A DNA stretch of 64,000 nucleotides from Edaphovirga cremea (GCF_003332275.1 NZ_QOVA01000006.1:1-64000), one strand, 5' to 3'. Positions 1 through 10,292 are shown, counted from the stretch's first letter. A program made the numbers and translations. The notes: generated from the sequence alone by a model not told the origin.

Positions 1-116
1 GCAACAAAGGGGGTAAAATAGGGATTTGCGCGGCAATGAGGAAACTCTTGCAATTGGCCTATGGAGTATTGAAGTCAGGAATGAAATTCAATGCAGAAAT
101 CCGTCTTGCCAACTAA
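1..116 (+). mobile_element. IS110/IS1111-family transposase, C-terminal end only
   Basis: Reading from base 3 gives an open frame that stops with TAA at 114-116. Its product contains the stretch GICAAMRKLLQLAYGVLKSG, which is the usual C-terminal signature of IS110/IS1111 transposases (DEDD-type recombinases). The rest of the gene lies left of the window. Just after the stop, CCGTCTTG at 101-108 and CAAGACGG at 122-129 form an inverted repeat, which could be the subterminal repeat of an IS1111-type element. The element abuts a flippase gene on the other strand and truncates it near base 131. Identification rests on a short tail, so the family is fairly sure but the exact IS is unknown. Confidence 0.72.
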
Positions 117-130
117 GGTGACAAGACGGT

Positions 131-771
131 ATCTTGAACATATAACTGTTGTAGCGTCCCTGCCGCTTCTTCCAACGTTTGCGTTTCATCGTGGGAGGAT
201 GGCTTCGTTTGAACATCCTCCTGCGGATAAAGTAAGGTACAGCGCTGCTCACGATGTAGGGAATAATAAACCATGCCATGCCCATTGATGCTTTAACCAG
301 AACGACCCTCAGCAACATTGATAGCATCATCCCTGCATTGTTGATGAAAGTATTCTTCTTCGAACGAAGTGTTGCATCGTAGTAGATTCGGTAGACATCC
401 TGAATCGAAAACCAGGAGCTCGCCAGCACCAGTACCAACATCCATTTCTGTTCCGCAGGCAAATAGATCCCCCCCCACAGCAGAATTGCGATACTGGTAA
501 AAATGAACAGGAACCCTCTTAATTTGGCTGACATTAACATAAGTCGTATACCGGCGGATTCACGTCGCGCTATACGGTTAAAAATAACATTATCTGCGCC
601 AAGTTGTATTAGCGGCACGGTAATGGCGACTATTGCCAGTAAGTAAGTAATAACGCCAAACTTCTCTGGTTGTAAATAACGGGCTACATATACGGAGATG
701 AATATCCCCGCCAGGGCAAAAAGCACTTTTTCCAGCATCAACCAGAGTGAGTTCTTTATGACTGCTATCAT
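131..771 (-). pseudogene. Wzx-like polysaccharide flippase, 3' half lost to an IS110 insertion
   Basis: The first roughly 205 residues match an oligosaccharide flippase of the MATE/MOP superfamily: several hydrophobic segments, an N-terminal LW.M.EK.LFALAGIF segment and YVARYLQPEKFG. It aligns well with the intact 425-residue Wzx encoded at 11179-12456 up to the basic loop near residue 195. After SYMFK the frame enters foreign DNA and stops within 20 codons, exactly where the IS110 transposase end lies. Such proteins flip lipid-linked O-antigen or capsule units across the inner membrane. This copy should be inactive because more than half of the helices are missing. Confidence 0.75.
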
Positions 772-993
772 GCCACTTGCTCCAACCGCCAGAGTTTTTT
801 GAAAATCACTTCATTGCACCCAATTCTTGTTTAATGGTTTATTAGCCTGCATCATTTCCTGACACCCTATTCAGTTCAGGAGAAAGCTTCCAAATCAATG
901 AGAGGAATAATCAATTCTCACTGGGTGGTTTGCAAATGATTATTAGTGAAATATCCTGCTACCATAAGTGAAATTTACTTCTTGTTTCGTTTT

Positions 994-1869
994 TTAAAGC
1001 ACACGGTTATCAACCCAGGCTACAACACTGTCTTTGTAGACCATGCAGCCATTTTTCATCGTTTGCTGCATTTTCTGCGTACTGACAACATTTTGCTTTT
1101 GTGAGTCGATTTCACATTGTAAATCGATTTTTTCCACACCGGGCAATTGCCCGTTTTCTCCTGCCCGGCCCATCACCAAACCAACGCCTGCAGGTGTGAC
1201 ACGCAGAACGAAGAACATGGCATCCTGCTTGAGTTCGCTGGCGCGTGAAGGCAGGTTATTTTGCGGATAACTTATTTTAATGAGAATGACTAATAACAGT
1301 GCGAGGATAACGGCATACTTCCATGTTTCATGCTGTTTCAATGGTGCAAAGTATTTCTTAAAACCCCCACGTCGATGAAGAAATTTCTTCTGGTCAGTTT
1401 TTATTGAAAAATCATAGGATTCGCACACAGAAGAGTTCTGGGATAAAGCAAAACCCCCTTGTTCAAGAAAGGATTCGGAAATGACCTCTGACTGTTCGAG
1501 CTCATTTTCAGTTGAGATTTCGTTTCCTGCACTCTCGGCTTCTATAAATTCAAAGCGCTCCTTGTGCTCAATCTTGTAGCCCACACGCGGAATTGTGCGG
1601 ATCACTTCATGTTCGTCGTCGCCAATTTTCTGACGAATCGACTTGATAGTCTGATTAATTGTTGAATCAGAGCAGTAAGTACCTTTCCAGATGCTGTCGA
1701 TAATTTCTGCGCGAGTCACCAATTCTGGTGCCCTGGCAGTCAATAAAGTTAGAATTTGATACTCTTTCCAGCGTAACTGGCTGACCTTACCAGAAGAAAT
1801 AGTGACTTCAAGTTGGTCTATTTTGATTTTCTTATTGTCGTACATGTTATGAAAAACCTCGCCATTCAC
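994..1869 (-). CDS. CadC/ToxR-like membrane-anchored winged-helix regulator
   Basis: The N-terminal ~105 residues form an OmpR/PhoB-type winged helix (Trans_reg_C): an LRWKEYQILTLL segment, a recognition-helix region with STINQTIKSIRQKIGD, and the wing IRTIPRVGYKI. An acidic linker follows, then one transmembrane helix around residues 185-205 (YAVILALLLVILIKI), then a ~85-residue periplasmic tail with two cysteines that could form a disulfide. This is the CadC/ToxR layout, in which the periplasmic part senses a signal and the cytoplasmic part binds DNA. No aspartate receiver domain is present. Start choice is open: ATG at 1869, or ATG at 1842 with GAGG upstream. It has no partner gene nearby and the target is unknown. 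Confidence 0.8.
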   Translation of the reverse strand: MNGEVFHNMYDNKKIKIDQLEVTISSGKVSQLRWKEYQILTLLTARAPELVTRAEIIDSIWKGTYCSDSTINQTIKSIRQKIGDDEHEVIRTIPRVGYKIEHKERFEFIEAESAGNEISTENELEQSEVISESFLEQGGFALSQNSSVCESYDFSIKTDQKKFLHRRGGFKKYFAPLKQHETWKYAVILALLLVILIKISYPQNNLPSRASELKQDAMFFVLRVTPAGVGLVMGRAGENGQLPGVEKIDLQCEIDSQKQNVVSTQKMQQTMKNGCMVYKDSVVAWVDNRVL

Positions 1870-2413
1870 ATCCCATAATATTTGACCCCATGGTAAACAC
1901 TGCGATTAAATATTTCACAGTGCTTACATAAGGTAACCATTGAAAGTATTTCTCCTGGTATGCTAATAACCACAATTTTCCATCTTTATTTCACGTGGTG
2001 AAGGTCAATTATTTAAGCACTTGCCTGTCACTCACCAAAGCACTCCCTTTAACATCAGGAGTTTTGCTTTTTTATATCTTCAAAAATGTTTATGAATAAC
2101 GAAGCTGATAATATAGCAACCGTCCACTAATGAAAATGATGGAGGGATAAATAAGAATAATCCCATGGTTAATATTCTTCCGTGAAAAAAATAACCCACT
2201 ACACTTTTAATTTCATAAAATTTTATTACATAAAATATAATTTCCTTGCAAATCATTGATACTTATATCGCCCTACCAATGATATTTCTTATTATTTTAA
2301 TTTTTCACCCAAACATTTCACATTGTGAAATCCCCGACTTAAGTGAAATTATATAAAAAAAACACCTTAATACCGAGTTTTTCCCAGCGTAAAATAAATT
2401 TTCATTACTCAAC
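1870..2413. other. AT-rich intergenic region, no gene seen
   Basis: About 540 bp of strongly AT-rich DNA separates the membrane regulator (leftward) from the 3' end of the ClC gene (leftward). No open frame with a ribosome binding site and no clear hairpin terminator was found. It presumably contains the regulator's promoter. The composition would suit silencing by H-NS, which is inference only. Confidence 0.4.
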
Positions 2414-4111
2414 TTAAATGAAGTCTTTGGCCTTATTCAACAATGATGCTTTGGTGATAACGCCAAGTAATCGCCGTGAATCGGGGTGATCCAGCACAGG
2501 TAAACGCTCAAGCGGCAAGGTGGCAAATAATGCCCATGCCTGCTCGTAACGAGTGTTTTTATAAATTATTGTGAAATCCGTTTGAATAAAGGCTTCAATT
2601 GTGGCTTCGGGAGATAAAGTCCCCTCAATAATTCCTGTGGCCATGTCACTGGTCGCGACGACGCCAAGGAAACAATCATCGTGATCAACTACATAAACGA
2701 AACGTGTTTTTTGTTTTAATCCCTCACTCATCACTTGCGAGGCAGTGGCTGTTTTCAGCACCTTGGAGCAAGGTTGAATCAATGGCGTAACGAAACTGGT
2801 ATCAAACTCGCTTTTTGCCACAAAACGGGCATTCAAGCGATTAAGCACCGGGTAGGTTCCAGTGCTTTTAAAACGGGATGCGACGACATAGGAAAGTGCC
2901 GTTGCCAGCATCAAGGGAAAAAGAAGAGAACTGTTCAGCGTCATTTCAAACGCCATCATAATTGACATCAAAGGGGCATGACTGGTTGCGGCAAGAAGTG
3001 CGCTCATACCGATAGCGGCATATAGCCCAACAGGGCCGGGATCAAAACCCAGCGATTGCAGCACCAGACAAACCAGGGCACCCGCGGCTGCGCCAATCAG
3101 CAAAGAAGGCGTAAACAGGCCGCCGACAGCCCCAGAGCCCACAGTCAGTGCTGTGGCGAGAATTTTCAGAATTAACAGCGCCAGCAATGAGGTTTGCAAC
3201 GCACCATCATTCAAAATCAGGTCAATCACCTCAAACCCATTCCCCAACACCAGCGGCGAAACCATCGCCACCAGCCCCACCAGCACTCCACCCAGCCCGA
3301 GTCTCCAGGCTGGGTGGACAATCGGGGTGAACAGTTTTCGGGAAAAATCTATCGCAGCCAGAAACAGTGACCCGGCGATCCCCGCGACAATACCGATGAC
3401 CAATACTGTGGTTATGGCACCGGGGGTGGGGGCAAAACTGGCAGAGGAGTAGAGGTAAAGGGGAGCATCGCTGCTGATGGATCGCACCGTCAACACAGCA
3501 ACGGATGCAGAGATAAAAAGGGGTATCAATCGCTGCACGGCGGTTACGCCGAAGGCGATTTCTGCAATGAATAACGCCCCAGCCAGCGGCGCGTGATAGA
3601 CCGCCGCCAGTCCGCCCGCTGCGGCCATGGCGATGACGTCGGCATGACGCACCGATTCAAACCGCGCAACTTTTGCCAGCAGACTGCCACTAAGTGCGGA
3701 AAGTTGCACCATCGCCCCTTCCCGGCCAATTGAGCCACCACTGGCGATACTGGCCAATGACGATAAAGCACGCAAAACTGTGCTTATTACTGGGATCCCC
3801 GGCAGCTTTTTATCAATGACGTCAAGATAGTCAGGTGAAGTGCCTGCTTTCTTCTCATAGGACAGGCACAAATGCAGTAGCAGCCCGGCCAGCAGGCCAC
3901 CGAACCCGGTGATCACTGGCCAGAAAAATCTTGGGAACTCATAGAATGCACGAGTGATATCGCTGCCATCACTGAACATCAATCCATTGATACCACTGAT
4001 TGCTTCACGAAAAATGATAGTCACCAAAGCAGCAAGAATGCCTGCTGGAATGGCTATCAACAAACTCACCGCATCGCTTTTTTGCCACAATGTTAAAGCG
4101 TTGAAGGTCAT
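2414..4111 (-). CDS. ClcB-like voltage-gated chloride channel/transporter with CBS domains
   Basis: This is a ClC-family chloride transporter. Around residue 135 it has GSIGREGAMVQ, the selectivity/gating motif with the gating glutamate in GREG. It also has GSGAVGGLFTPSL near residue 330 and about ten hydrophobic segments. The last ~130 residues form a pair of CBS domains (for example VVATSDMATGIIEG and PVLDHPDSRRLLGVITKASLL), which E. coli ClcB and ClcA lack. CBS pairs usually bind adenine nucleotides and modulate the transporter. Likely role: Cl-/H+ movement linked to acid or ionic stress. ATG at 4111 is preferred over GTG at 4135 because it fits the family N-terminus; this gives 565 residues. 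Confidence 0.85.
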   Translation of the reverse strand: MTFNALTLWQKSDAVSLLIAIPAGILAALVTIIFREAISGINGLMFSDGSDITRAFYEFPRFFWPVITGFGGLLAGLLLHLCLSYEKKAGTSPDYLDVIDKKLPGIPVISTVLRALSSLASIASGGSIGREGAMVQLSALSGSLLAKVARFESVRHADVIAMAAAGGLAAVYHAPLAGALFIAEIAFGVTAVQRLIPLFISASVAVLTVRSISSDAPLYLYSSASFAPTPGAITTVLVIGIVAGIAGSLFLAAIDFSRKLFTPIVHPAWRLGLGGVLVGLVAMVSPLVLGNGFEVIDLILNDGALQTSLLALLILKILATALTVGSGAVGGLFTPSLLIGAAAGALVCLVLQSLGFDPGPVGLYAAIGMSALLAATSHAPLMSIMMAFEMTLNSSLLFPLMLATALSYVVASRFKSTGTYPVLNRLNARFVAKSEFDTSFVTPLIQPCSKVLKTATASQVMSEGLKQKTRFVYVVDHDDCFLGVVATSDMATGIIEGTLSPEATIEAFIQTDFTIIYKNTRYEQAWALFATLPLERLPVLDHPDSRRLLGVITKASLLNKAKDFI

Positions 4112-4285
4112 CAGTCTTATTCTTCTTAAAGGCACGTATAGAATCTTTAACTATATTGCAACATATCATACCCAAATTGGTAGCATTTGTTGCATTCCTA
4201 ATTCACTTTTCTGAATTGTCTTAGAAAGGTTGATTATTGCACGTACTGCGGCGAATAGCGGGGTTTTTACTGAAAATAGCCATTT

Positions 4286-4310
4286 ACCGGGCACCCTGTT
4301 TGTGCCCGGT
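4286..4310 (-). terminator. hairpin after narK
   Basis: ACCGGGCAC and GTGCCCGGT form a 9-bp perfect stem with a 7-nt loop, 16 bp beyond the narK stop codon. There is no long T-run, so it may act partly as an RNA-stabilising hairpin. Confidence 0.6.
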
Positions 4311-4325
4311 AATATTATCAAGTAC

Positions 4326-5744
4326 TTATCTCGATTTTTTGGTTGCTAAACCTTTGTTGATGTTGCGCCCATAGACAAACCAGGTGATGACCACACAAAT
4401 CACATAGAACAGAAGAAACAGCTTCATTGCCCCAGCCGGGGAACCCGTCAGGGCGAGGGAGGTACCGAAAGCCTTGGGAATAAAGAATCCGCCCGCAGCG
4501 CCGATAGCAGAGATAAAACCCAATGCCGCCGCAGTATCGGTGACGGCTTCCCGCTGGGCGTCTTCATCTTTCCCGCCACGCGCCTTGACCCGATCAAGGG
4601 TTAATTTGCGAAAAATCACCGCTATCATCTGAAATGTTGATCCACTTCCCAAGCCTGCCGTGAGGAACAGCATCATAAACACACCGAAGAAGGCAATGAA
4701 CGAACCGCCGACGCCGTTTACCGGCAGCGTCAGGAACAACAAAGCAGCGAACAGTACCATCAAAATAAAATTGACCAACGTAACGCGAATCCCGCCAAAG
4801 CGGTCAGACAATGCCCCGCCTGCCGAACGGGCCAGCGCGCCAAAGAAGGGGCCGAAAAAGGCGTAATGCAGAATTTGTATCTCGGGAAATTGCGTTTTGG
4901 ACAACATGGCAAAACCCGCAGAAAAACCGATGAATGATCCAAACGTCGCCAGGTACAACACGCTGAGAATCCAGAGATGACCGCGTTTGAGTACGGGTAA
5001 TTGCTGGCTCAGCGACGCCTTGGAGGTCGCCAGATCGTTCATGCCAAACCATGCCGCCAGTGTGGCTACCAGCAAGAAAGGTACCCACACCCAGGCGGCG
5101 TTTTCGAGCCACATCTGACTGCCGTCAGCCTGCTGCTGTCCAGTACCGCCAAAAACTGCAAACATCGAGAGGGATATAGCCAGGGGGGCGATCAATTGCA
5201 TCACGCTTACCCCCAGATTACCCAGCCCGCCATTCAATCCCAGCGCACCGCCCTGCTTCGATTTGGGGAAGAAAAAGCTGATGTTTGCCATGCTGGAGGC
5301 AAAATTTGCGCCGGCGAAACCACACAGTAATGAAATCGCGATAAATACGTGGAATGACGTACCCGTATCCTGCACGGCAAACCCCAGCCAAATGCAGGGA
5401 ATGATCAGGAAAAAAGTACTGATCGCCGTCCAGCGCCGTCCTCCGACAAGCGGCACCATAAAGGAATAGGGAACACGCAAAATCGCACCCGATACCACCG
5501 GTAATGCGGTCAGCAGAAAGAGTTGGTCGGTAGTAAAATTGAAACCCACTTTGTTGAGATTTACCGCGATGGCACTAAAGAGCATCCAGACACAAAAAGA
5601 GAGCAACAGGCAGGGAATAGAGATCCACAGATTCCGTCTGGCGATGCACTGGCCCTGGGATTGCCAAAATTCTGGGTGTTCCGGTTGCCAGTCCTGGATC
5701 ACGGCATTGTTGCTCGTGCGGACTGACGTTGTAGATTGGGTCAT
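4326..5744 (-). CDS. narK: nitrate/nitrite antiporter NarK
   Basis: This is a major-facilitator protein of 472 residues, close to the 463 of E. coli NarK. It carries the nitrate signature twice: GFAGANFASSMANISFFFPK near residue 145 with GLNGGLGNLG just after it, and GLGSGSTFQMIAVIFRK in the second half. Conserved arginines for nitrate coordination lie in the ILRVPYS and ARSAGG regions. It exchanges external nitrate for cytoplasmic nitrite during anaerobic nitrate respiration. GAGG precedes the ATG. It diverges from narXL, and an FNR box lies 70 bp upstream of the start. No narGHJI genes follow in this window. Confidence 0.95.
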   Translation of the reverse strand: MTQSTTSVRTSNNAVIQDWQPEHPEFWQSQGQCIARRNLWISIPCLLLSFCVWMLFSAIAVNLNKVGFNFTTDQLFLLTALPVVSGAILRVPYSFMVPLVGGRRWTAISTFFLIIPCIWLGFAVQDTGTSFHVFIAISLLCGFAGANFASSMANISFFFPKSKQGGALGLNGGLGNLGVSVMQLIAPLAISLSMFAVFGGTGQQQADGSQMWLENAAWVWVPFLLVATLAAWFGMNDLATSKASLSQQLPVLKRGHLWILSVLYLATFGSFIGFSAGFAMLSKTQFPEIQILHYAFFGPFFGALARSAGGALSDRFGGIRVTLVNFILMVLFAALLFLTLPVNGVGGSFIAFFGVFMMLFLTAGLGSGSTFQMIAVIFRKLTLDRVKARGGKDEDAQREAVTDTAAALGFISAIGAAGGFFIPKAFGTSLALTGSPAGAMKLFLLFYVICVVITWFVYGRNINKGLATKKSR

Positions 5745-5813
5745 AGAAGCCTCGATACGGATTAGAAAAGCGGGTTATGCAGCACACCCTAGGCAACCCG
5801 CCCGTCCGCAGAA

Positions 5814-5827
5814 TTGATGCAAATCAA
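5814..5827 (-). promoter_or_regulatory. FNR box in the narK promoter
   Basis: TTGATGCAAATCAA is a perfect match to the FNR consensus TTGAT-N4-ATCAA. It lies 70 bp upstream of the narK ATG. If used at the classical -41.5 position, transcription would start near base 5779 and give a ~35-nt leader. This fits anaerobic activation of narK. NarL heptamers were not mapped. Confidence 0.8.
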
Positions 5828-6122
5828 CAGACACTGCGGTAGTAAATCGGCCAAAATGGCATTGAGATCCTTTGTGAGTAGGTGATTTCACAAAGTGAAA
5901 TCGTTTTAAAATAACCAGTTACGCTCCGCTTCCCGTTCATCCCCTCTTAACGCTTATTCATCCGGAAATTAAGGAGTACTTCGTTTGGGGTATGGGGTTA
6001 TGGGTGCGGATAATGAAAAATAGCCATATCCATTAATGGCCTCGCCCCATCCGTTGTTATCTGGCAGAGGTTGCACTTTTTGCCCGCACCTGAATACGAT
6101 TGAAAAGGAGACACGCAATCCC

Positions 6123-7928
6123 ATGACCACTCGCTCTTTTGCCCCCCTGTCCATCGTGCATCAGGTTGCCTTGCTGATGCTTCTGCTCGGGCTATTGGGT
6201 TTTGGCGGAATGAGTCTGTCGCTGTGGATGGCGCAGAGCATGCAGGGCAATGCCCATGCGATCAATAAAGCCGGTTCGCTGCGGATGCAAAGCTACCGCT
6301 TGCTGTCGCGGGTGCCTCTGGATAAACAAAGCGAGCCTTTCCTGACCGGATTGGAACAGGATGAGTTGAGTGATGATTTGCAACAATCCGTTCGTCGGGA
6401 AAATCTGACTCCCCAGTTCGATGCATTGCGCAGTTACTGGCTGAACACGCTGAAGCCGCAATTGCAGCAGGCCCGGCAACCGGCAGACGCGGCGGAGAGC
6501 GTAGCGAATTTTGTGCAGCAGTTGGATTTGCTGGTCTCCTCAATCGACCAGAAAACCGAGCACCGCTTAATGATGGTGGCGATGGTGCAGAAGGTGGTGA
6601 TCGTGCTCACTTTGCTGTTGCTGGTTGGGACTATCTGGTACCTTCGCCGTCGATTGTTGCATCCCTGGCGCAGACTCCTCGCTCAGGCACGCGCGGTTTC
6701 AACCGGCGATTTCAGCCATCGCTATCCGCTGCCTGAAGGACGCGAACGCCAGAGCCACCACGAAATGGATACGCTCGGCATGACGTTGAACACCATGTCG
6801 CAGTCTCTTTCCCAGATGTATGCCGAGCTTGAACAACGGGTCGCTGAAAAAACGCTCGATTTACAGCAAAAAAATCAGGTTCTGGATTTTCTCTACCGCG
6901 CCAGCCGACAGTTGCATACCACTGTGCCTTTATGTAGCCGGTTGTTGCCGGTGCTGAATGAATTGCAAACCCTCACACCGCTAAAAGAAATTCAAATCCG
7001 ATTGTACGAAAACAATAACGACGAACAGTTCCGCGACTTCGGTTCGCATGCTGGTCGGCGGCCGGAATACTGTCCGCAAGAAACCTGTGTCACCTGCATG
7101 CAACCGTCCCCTCCGTTGCAGAGTGGCAATTTGCAGCCTTTGAGCTGGAGCCTGCATGACAAACTCGGCAAATATGGCCTGGTGCTGGCGCAACATTCAG
7201 TTCAACATCCGCTCAATCGCGATCAACAGCAGTTGGTGACTACGCTGGTTGAGCAGTTAACAACGACGCTGGCACTGGAGCGGCAATCAGAGCACCAACA
7301 ACAGCTTTTGCTGATGGAGGAGCGTTCAGCGATTGCCCGCGAACTCCATGACAGCATTGCCCAATCACTTTCCTGCCTGAAAATTCAGATCAGTTGTCTG
7401 CAAATGCAGAGCCAGAATGCGACACCTGAGAATAAACAATTGATGCAGCAAATGCGTGAAGAGCTGAACACCGCTTACCGCCAACTGCGTGAACTGCTGA
7501 CGACGTTCCGCCTGCGGCTTACAGAGCCGGGTTTGCGCGCGGCCTTGCAGGCAACCGTTGATGAGTTCTCTGCAAGGCTGGGATTCCCCATCCAGTTTGA
7601 CTATCACCTCCCTGCCAAATCTGTCGGATCACATCAGGCGATTCATGTCGTGCAGATCGTGCGTGAAGCACTGAGCAATATCTTCAAACACGCCCACGCC
7701 AGTCAGGTGAACGTTGTCGCTGACTACCAACAAGGTGAAATCGTATTGCGCATCGCGGATAACGGATGTGGTCTGCCGGAGGAACATCAACGGCTAAATC
7801 ATTATGGCCTGATCATCATGCAGGATCGCGCCCACAGTCTGCACGGGAGTTGTCAGGTGAAACGTCGCCAGACTGGCGGCACCGAAGTCCGGGTTCAATT
7901 TCGCCCAGAACAGACCGTCCCCCATTAA
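6123..7928 (+). CDS. narX: nitrate/nitrite sensor histidine kinase NarX
   Basis: The product has 601 residues (E. coli NarX 598). Order of parts: a first transmembrane helix (residues 14-35); the periplasmic P-box NKAGSLRMQSYRL at about 48-60, which binds nitrate; a second transmembrane helix near 155-175; a HAMP linker; a central module with the cysteine cluster YCPQETCVTCMQ; and a HisKA_3 domain with ARELHDSIAQSLS, where His409 is the predicted phosphorylation site. The HATPase domain has DNGCGLPEE. It phosphorylates NarL when nitrate is present. ATG at 6123 is chosen over upstream in-frame codons because AAGGAG precedes it and the family starts there. narL follows after 12 bp. Confidence 0.95.
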   Translation: MTTRSFAPLSIVHQVALLMLLLGLLGFGGMSLSLWMAQSMQGNAHAINKAGSLRMQSYRLLSRVPLDKQSEPFLTGLEQDELSDDLQQSVRRENLTPQFDALRSYWLNTLKPQLQQARQPADAAESVANFVQQLDLLVSSIDQKTEHRLMMVAMVQKVVIVLTLLLLVGTIWYLRRRLLHPWRRLLAQARAVSTGDFSHRYPLPEGRERQSHHEMDTLGMTLNTMSQSLSQMYAELEQRVAEKTLDLQQKNQVLDFLYRASRQLHTTVPLCSRLLPVLNELQTLTPLKEIQIRLYENNNDEQFRDFGSHAGRRPEYCPQETCVTCMQPSPPLQSGNLQPLSWSLHDKLGKYGLVLAQHSVQHPLNRDQQQLVTTLVEQLTTTLALERQSEHQQQLLLMEERSAIARELHDSIAQSLSCLKIQISCLQMQSQNATPENKQLMQQMREELNTAYRQLRELLTTFRLRLTEPGLRAALQATVDEFSARLGFPIQFDYHLPAKSVGSHQAIHVVQIVREALSNIFKHAHASQVNVVADYQQGEIVLRIADNGCGLPEEHQRLNHYGLIIMQDRAHSLHGSCQVKRRQTGGTEVRVQFRPEQTVPH

Positions 7929-7940
7929 CAGGAGCCGACC

Positions 7941-8591
7941 ATGTCCGAGCAAGAATTCTCAACCATTCTACTTATAGACGACCATCCGATGTTGCGGACC
8001 GGCGTCAAGCAGTTGATCAGCATCGACAGCAGCCTGAAAGTCATTGCGGAAGCCAGCAATGGCGAACAAGGCGTGCGTCTGGCTGAAGAACTCGATCCGG
8101 ATTTGATCCTGCTCGACCTGAATATGCCTGGGATGAATGGTTTGGATACATTGGACAAAATGCGCCAGATATCCCTGTCGGGGCGCATTGTGGTGTTCAG
8201 TGTGTCGAACCATGAAGATGACGTAGTCACTGCGTTGAAGCGCGGCGCTGACGGATATCTATTGAAAGACATGGAGCCTGAAGACCTGCTGGCGGCCTTG
8301 CATCAGGCGGCGGCAGGAAAAATGGTGTTGAGCGAAACGCTGACGCCCATTCTGGCCGCCAGCCTACGCGAAAACCGTCCCAGCGCTGAGCGGGATGTCC
8401 AACTGCTCACGCCTCGCGAACGCGATATCCTCAAGCTGATCGCCCAAGGCTTACCCAATAAAATGATTGCCCGCAAATTGACCATTACCGAAAGCACGGT
8501 GAAAGTTCACGTCAAGCATCTGTTGAAAAAGATGAAACTGAAATCGCGGGTCGAAGCTGCCGTATGGGTGTTGCAGAGCAACGTATTCTAG
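7941..8591 (+). CDS. narL: nitrate-responsive response regulator NarL
   Basis: The product has 216 residues (same as E. coli). The receiver domain has the acidic pair in LIDDHPM and the phospho-acceptor Asp59 in [10 protein letters not shown]. The C-terminal LuxR/FixJ-type helix-turn-helix contains [15 protein letters not shown] and [15 protein letters not shown]. It activates nitrate-respiration genes and represses alternative anaerobic pathways. AGGAG precedes the ATG, and the gene is in an operon with narX. It converges on the broken ychO gene only 17 bp away; no strong terminator is visible between them. Confidence 0.96.
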   Translation: MSEQEFSTILLIDDHPMLRTGVKQLISIDSSLKVIAEASNGEQGVRLAEELDPDLILLDLNMPGMNGLDTLDKMRQISLSGRIVVFSVSNHEDDVVTALKRGADGYLLKDMEPEDLLAALHQAAAGKMVLSETLTPILAASLRENRPSAERDVQLLTPRERDILKLIAQGLPNKMIARKLTITESTVKVHVKHLLKKMKLKSRVEAAVWVLQSNVF

Positions 8592-8608
8592 CACTCGGTC
8601 TACGCCCT

Positions 8609-10111
8609 TCATTCACTGAAACTGAGACCACTGTTGGCATTCATTTCAGCATTCAGCGGCGGCGCCAGCGTCAGTATGATCCAATTGGAGGTCACACGCT
8701 GCTGTTGGTCGTCGACAACCGTTACGGATAAACGATAGCTGTTGCTGGCACCGGACGTCGGATTCCAAGCTGGCATAATTACGCTCCAACCATGCGGATC
8801 TCTATTATTCGCCGGTGGTGTAAGGCTGAGCGACTGCGTATCACCTTGCCAACTTACGCCAGTGATCCTGTTGCTGCTGCGGATCTGGATCTTCATCGGC
8901 AGGGTTTCACGCTCCTGCAGGGTCCATGGCGGCGTCGCGAGAAAGACGCCGAGGGTTTTACGCTGACGGAACTCCAGAACCGGCGTCGTGTTGCGCCCGA
9001 CCCCATCAAACTGACTGCCGCGCAAAGAGCGGGTTTCAGCGACATTCTCTGCCGTGAGCTGTTTACTGAGTGGCACCCCCAAACGGTAATTCAGCGATAA
9101 TCCGACCTGCTCTTGGCTCGTGCCGCTTTCACCCTGTTTATGCTGGGCCGTTAGCGTAACCAGCGGCACTGGCGTGTAATTCACCCCCAGCGACATCGCG
9201 ACAGGGTTGCTCTGATGTGTTCCATTACCCATTAGATCCACCTGATCGCCGAGATATTGTTCATAGCTCAGCGAAGCACCCAACTGACGGTAGAAAGGCA
9301 GGTACCCTTTGGTGGTGATGTCATAGCCCCTCGCCTGTCGCCGTAACTGGGTGGCACTGCCCGGTACGGCAGCCATGGCCGAAAGCGGATGATAGTAATT
9401 GGCAGAAAAGCGCAGATAATCGCTCCAGGCTTCCGCTCCCACGCCTGCGCGCATTTGCGCCTCTTCAAAATCGCGATCGAGGAAGGCATTGTAGCCAAGA
9501 AGCCATTGTCCCTACGCCCAGCGTTGTCCCAGCCCCATATTCCCCAGCGTGGTGTCGGTTTTATCGATCACGCCGATTTGACTGAACGTCGTCATAGTGC
9601 CGGACTGCCAAAGCGGACTGAACAGTTGACCCGTACTACCTGCCAGACTGCCATTTTCAACCGTAAAGGCCAGATTGGCGGTACCGAGTGGTGAGAGCAA
9701 CGCTTTCGCTTCCTGCTGAACCAGACGTGCGGCTTGCGTCAGCGCCAGGGTTTCCGCTTGCTCGCGGAATTGTCCGCTGGTGACGTTGCCGAGATGCTCT
9801 TCACCAAAATTCCTGGCAATCGTCGCCAACTGTTTCTCACTGTATTTTGGCGTAACGGCTGAACTGCCCAGATCGGGTAGCGTGTCTGCTGGATGGGGCT
9901 GGACGGGGGCGTTAAAAAGGGAATGCCGATCGCTGGCAGGCGCTGATTCATCGACCGCCGCCGTGGACGGAACGCCAGATTCAGCGGGGTTTACCGTCAG
10001 CGCACAAGCGCCTCCAGCATAGAGAATTCCGGTTATCGCCAGCAAGGAGGTGCGCACGTTGCGCACTAACCTTCCTGGCGCAGTGTGGTGTTGACCTCTG
10101 GCGTACTTCAT
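8609..10111 (-). pseudogene. ychO: ychO, invasin/intimin-like protein, interrupted by one amber codon
   Basis: The frame would encode a 500-residue inverse-autotransporter-type protein. It has a signal peptide (ending ...YAGGACA), the ARNFGEEHLGNVTSGQF segment typical of the Invasin/YchO beta-domain, a beta-barrel region with alternating aromatic residues, and a small C-terminal beta domain. A single TAG at 9512-9514 interrupts it between GLGQRWA and GQWLLGYNAFLDRD. Both sides are in the same frame and fit the family, so no other lesion is needed to explain the break. In E. coli ychO is likewise next to narL. The result could be a recent null mutation, a sequencing error, or amber suppression. 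Confidence 0.85.
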
Positions 10112-10292
10112 TACCGTCTTCGTTGCTTCGATAACCTAGTAGTCTAACGCCTGAGGCTGAGAATTCAATGTTAGTGGGCTGCACTATTTCGTCACATTGC
10201 ATTTTTAAGTAAGAATGAATAATTGATCTTCCTATGATCAGGCTATTGAAATTTCCCTGATCATAGATGAATACTGATTGACAATTTTTTGA

